In this document: positions 62,226-64,000 of the stretch, piece by piece
Layout: each line of letters begins with the position of its first letter
Position numbering within the stretch: position 1 is the first letter of the stretch
Assembly (NCBI RefSeq): GCF_014203395.1
Contig: NZ_JACHIW010000001.1
Coordinates: forward strand, 3,269,501 to 3,333,500
Source: Saccharopolyspora phatthalungensis
GTDB lineage: Bacteria; Actinomycetota; Actinomycetes; Mycobacteriales; Pseudonocardiaceae
Direction: 5' to 3'
DNA length: 64,000 nucleotides
Made by a program: the position numbers and the translations under genes
The notes under the pieces: generated by a model
Told to the model about the DNA's origin: nothing
The model's input: only the letters and a program-made list of their open reading frames with translations
Database searches by the model: none

Positions 62226-62300
62226 CGTCGGCCCCGTGTCGCGCCGCGGCACGCGGACACCGAGCCCCTCGGGCGGGAAACCCAGGAGATCGGAGCTCCC

Positions 62301-63356
62301 ATGATTCGGGATCCCGAAGCAAGTCGGCCGCAGGCCGGTTGGGGCGCCACCGAGCGCCGGAAAGCAGCGATCGTGTTGGCCGCGGTCGGCGCGCTCCACT
62401 TAGCGGGTTGGAGCGCCTACCTGCTGCAACAGGACGCATTCGGCACGGTAGGCGGGTTGGCCACCGCGGGCCTGACGGCTTACCTGCTCGGCCTGCGCCA
62501 CGGATTCGACGCCGACCACGTCGCCGTGATCGACGACGCGACGCGGCTGCTGATGCAGCGCGGTCGACGCCCGGTGTCGACCGGCATGTGGTTCGCGCTC
62601 GGCCACGCCAGCGTCGTGCTGTTCCTCGCGGTCGCGGTGGCCTTCATCGCCGGACCCGCCGCGCAGCACTGGGCCGAGGACACCGGGGTGCAGGTGGCCA
62701 CGGTCGTGGACATCATCGTGATCGCCGTGCTGACCACGCTGGCCGTGCTCAACGCGCTGGTGCTGCGCGATGCCCTGCGGCTGCTGCGCCGCGCCCGCCG
62801 CGGCGCGGTCGCGGAGGCGGAGGTCGAGCTCGTGCTGGGGCGGCGCGGCCTGCTCGCCCGGCTGCTGCGCGGGCGGATGCGGAGTGTCGGCCGGTCCTGG
62901 CATCTGTTCGGCATCGGGCTGCTGTTCGGACTCGGCATGCAGACGGCCACCGAGATCACGGTGCTGGCCATGGTGTCCCCGGCCGACCAGCTCTCGGCCG
63001 TCGCGGTGCTGAGCCTGCCGCTGCTGTTCGCCGCCGGAATGTGCACAGTGGACAGTGTGGACGGCATGTTGATGTCCCGCGCCTACACGTGGTCGCTGGC
63101 GCGGCCCTTGCGGCGGCTGGCCGTCAACGTGACGACGACGGCACTGACCGTGGTGCTCGCCGGGGTCGTCGCGCTGGTCGTCCTGGCCGGGTTGCTCGGC
63201 GAGCTCGGTGTGCCCTACGTCGCGCCGGTCGCGTCCGTCGGCGACCACTTTGAGCTGCTCGGATATCTGACCCTGGCCGCCTTCATGGCAGTATGGGGCG
63301 GCGCCGCACTCTGGTGGAAGTTCGCCGCCCCCGGCGACGACGCGGAGCGTGCGTGA
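62301..63356 (+). CDS. nicT: NiCoT-family nickel/cobalt permease
   Basis: This 351-aa membrane transporter has eight hydrophobic segments. The defining NiCoT motif GLRHGFDADHVAVIDDATR is in segment two. FALGHASVVLFLAV, LFGLGMQTATEITVLAM and AAGMCTVDSVDGMLMSRAYTW are the further conserved motifs. The B12 riboswitch upstream and the cob genes around it argue for cobalt as the main substrate. ATG 62301 has AGGAGATCGGAG upstream. Confidence 0.93.
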   Translation: MIRDPEASRPQAGWGATERRKAAIVLAAVGALHLAGWSAYLLQQDAFGTVGGLATAGLTAYLLGLRHGFDADHVAVIDDATRLLMQRGRRPVSTGMWFALGHASVVLFLAVAVAFIAGPAAQHWAEDTGVQVATVVDIIVIAVLTTLAVLNALVLRDALRLLRRARRGAVAEAEVELVLGRRGLLARLLRGRMRSVGRSWHLFGIGLLFGLGMQTATEITVLAMVSPADQLSAVAVLSLPLLFAAGMCTVDSVDGMLMSRAYTWSLARPLRRLAVNVTTTALTVVLAGVVALVVLAGLLGELGVPYVAPVASVGDHFELLGYLTLAAFMAVWGGAALWWKFAAPGDDAERA

Positions 63357-63459
63357 CCGGCGTCCGCCTGCTGTTCCGGGTGGCGCCTTGCGGTCAGGCC
63401 GGTGATCGTGAGCCACGACGAGGTGGCCTACCGCGTTGCTGCGCCCCTTGAGCAAGAGA

Positions 63460-63479
63460 CCCCGGCGGGATCGCCGGGG
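63460..63479 (+). terminator. Hairpin after the permease gene
   Basis: CCCCGGCG-GGAT-CGCCGGGG is a perfect 8-bp stem with a tetraloop, 24 bases before the CysG start. No T-run follows, so it may terminate weakly or act as a leader structure of cysG. Confidence 0.5.
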
Positions 63480-63503
63480 CGAAGCCCGACACGGACTACG
63501 GAC

Positions 63504-64000
63504 ATGACCACGCACATTGAGAATCACTACTTCGCAGGGCTCGACCTCGCCGGGAAGCGGGTGGTTGTCGTCGGCGCGGGCACCGTCGCGCAACGCCGGG
63601 TCCCGCGGCTGATCAACTCCGGTGCGCTGGTCGATGTCATCGCACCGGAAGCAACCCCGGCCGTCGAGGCGATGGCCGAGGCCGGCGACTTGACCTGGCA
63701 CCGGCGCCGCTACGCCGCCGGCGATCTGGAGGGCGCTTGGTACGCCGTGGCGTGCGCGACCGGTGGCGAGGTGAACGCCGCCGTCGCGGCCGAGGCCGAA
63801 CAGCGCCGCATCTTCTGCGTTCGCGCCGACGACGCCTCCCAGGGGACCGCCGTCACCCCTGCCGTGGCCCAGCACGGCGGGCTGCTGCTCGGCGTGCTGG
63901 CGGGCGGCGACCACCGTCGTTCCGCCGCGGTTCGCGACGCACTCGTGGCGGCGCTGCGCACCGGTGCGGTCGACGAGCGGTCCGAGCCACCGGCGCCGGG
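63504..64000 (+). CDS. cysG: CysG N-terminal part: precorrin-2 dehydrogenase domain
   Basis: This is the first 165 codons of a gene that leaves the window. The frame is MTTHIENHYFAGLDLAGKRV, then VVVGAGTVAQRRVPRLINSGALVDVIAPE in outline, the NAD-binding fold of the siroheme synthase dehydrogenase (SirC/Met8) domain. FCVRADDASQGTAVTPAVAQHGGLLLGVLAGGD follows. In actinobacteria the rest usually encodes the uroporphyrinogen-III methyltransferase (CobA/SUMT) domain, making precorrin-2 for both siroheme and B12. ATG 63504 has GGAC upstream. Confidence 0.9.
   Translation, partial: MTTHIENHYFAGLDLAGKRVVVVGAGTVAQRRVPRLINSGALVDVIAPEATPAVEAMAEAGDLTWHRRRYAAGDLEGAWYAVACATGGEVNAAVAAEAEQRRIFCVRADDASQGTAVTPAVAQHGGLLLGVLAGGDHRRSAAVRDALVAALRTGAVDERSEPPAP

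Overview
The window is high-GC actinobacterial DNA, most likely from Saccharopolyspora or another close Pseudonocardiaceae member. Codon third positions are strongly GC. Mycothione reductase points to a mycothiol-using actinomycete. The order tsf-pyrH-frr-cdsA ... rlmN ... dxr-rip1-ispG-GNAT-lipoprotein PBP-map, then mycothione reductase, GNAT, chelatase, cobO, cobB and a CysG N-terminus, follows from memory the corresponding stretch of mycobacterial chromosomes. The chromosomal part is therefore a conserved core block with insertions.

1-7.0 kb: translation, nucleotide and phospholipid genes (tsf end, pyrH, frr, cdsA, a methyltransferase), a glyoxalase-like protein, a DtxR-family metal regulator with MntR-like ligands, and rlmN. 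7.0-11.3 kb: a PucR regulator with an aldehyde dehydrogenase, and two small membrane proteins. 11.4-24.2 kb: MEP isoprenoid genes dxr and ispG around the Rip1 protease, a lipoprotein PBP, a VapBC-type pair, map, cobyric acid synthase, an orphan antitoxin, and a FadR regulator divergent from an MFS exporter.

24.2-33.1 kb: a lower-GC integrated element. It has a serine integrase gene broken by one in-frame TAG, a 785-base stretch rich in hairpins, and a forward operon of overlapping very small genes that is cut by an IS701-family element (28171-29588). It also has a lone membrane protein and a reverse-strand cassette: a small Cys protein, DUF6879, XRE/DUF5753, two unknown proteins and a 24-residue zinc-ribbon miniprotein. 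The IS flanks, CTAG and CTAA, do not match, which suggests that an IS-mediated deletion removed part of the element.

33.1-44.8 kb: glutamate dehydrogenase, mycothione reductase, a VanZ/RDD membrane protein, a PEBP protein, a KDG kinase/KDPG aldolase pair, two secreted trypsin-like proteases, a shortened LysR regulator, an MFS transporter and a GNAT.

44.8-64 kb: cobalamin and type VII secretion genes. Two cobalamin riboswitches stand before a ChlI/ChlD-type chelatase subunit and a NiCoT Co/Ni permease. Between them are a small ESX-effector locus (49-52.6 kb: helical protein, DUF3558 lipoprotein, large WXG-like effector, EspG) and the corrin genes cobO, cobB, a decayed cobI, cobM with a histone-H1-like tail, cobL and a cbiG-cobJ fusion. 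An aromatic amino acid decarboxylase, a DUF1876 protein and the N-terminus of CysG complete the window. Cobalt uptake, chelation, ring methylation, amidation and adenosylation are all represented, but the local C20-methylation gene is a pseudogene.

A palindromic repeat built on GATTTC...GAAATC recurs in four gene-free gaps (5777, 39647, 44152, 61610).
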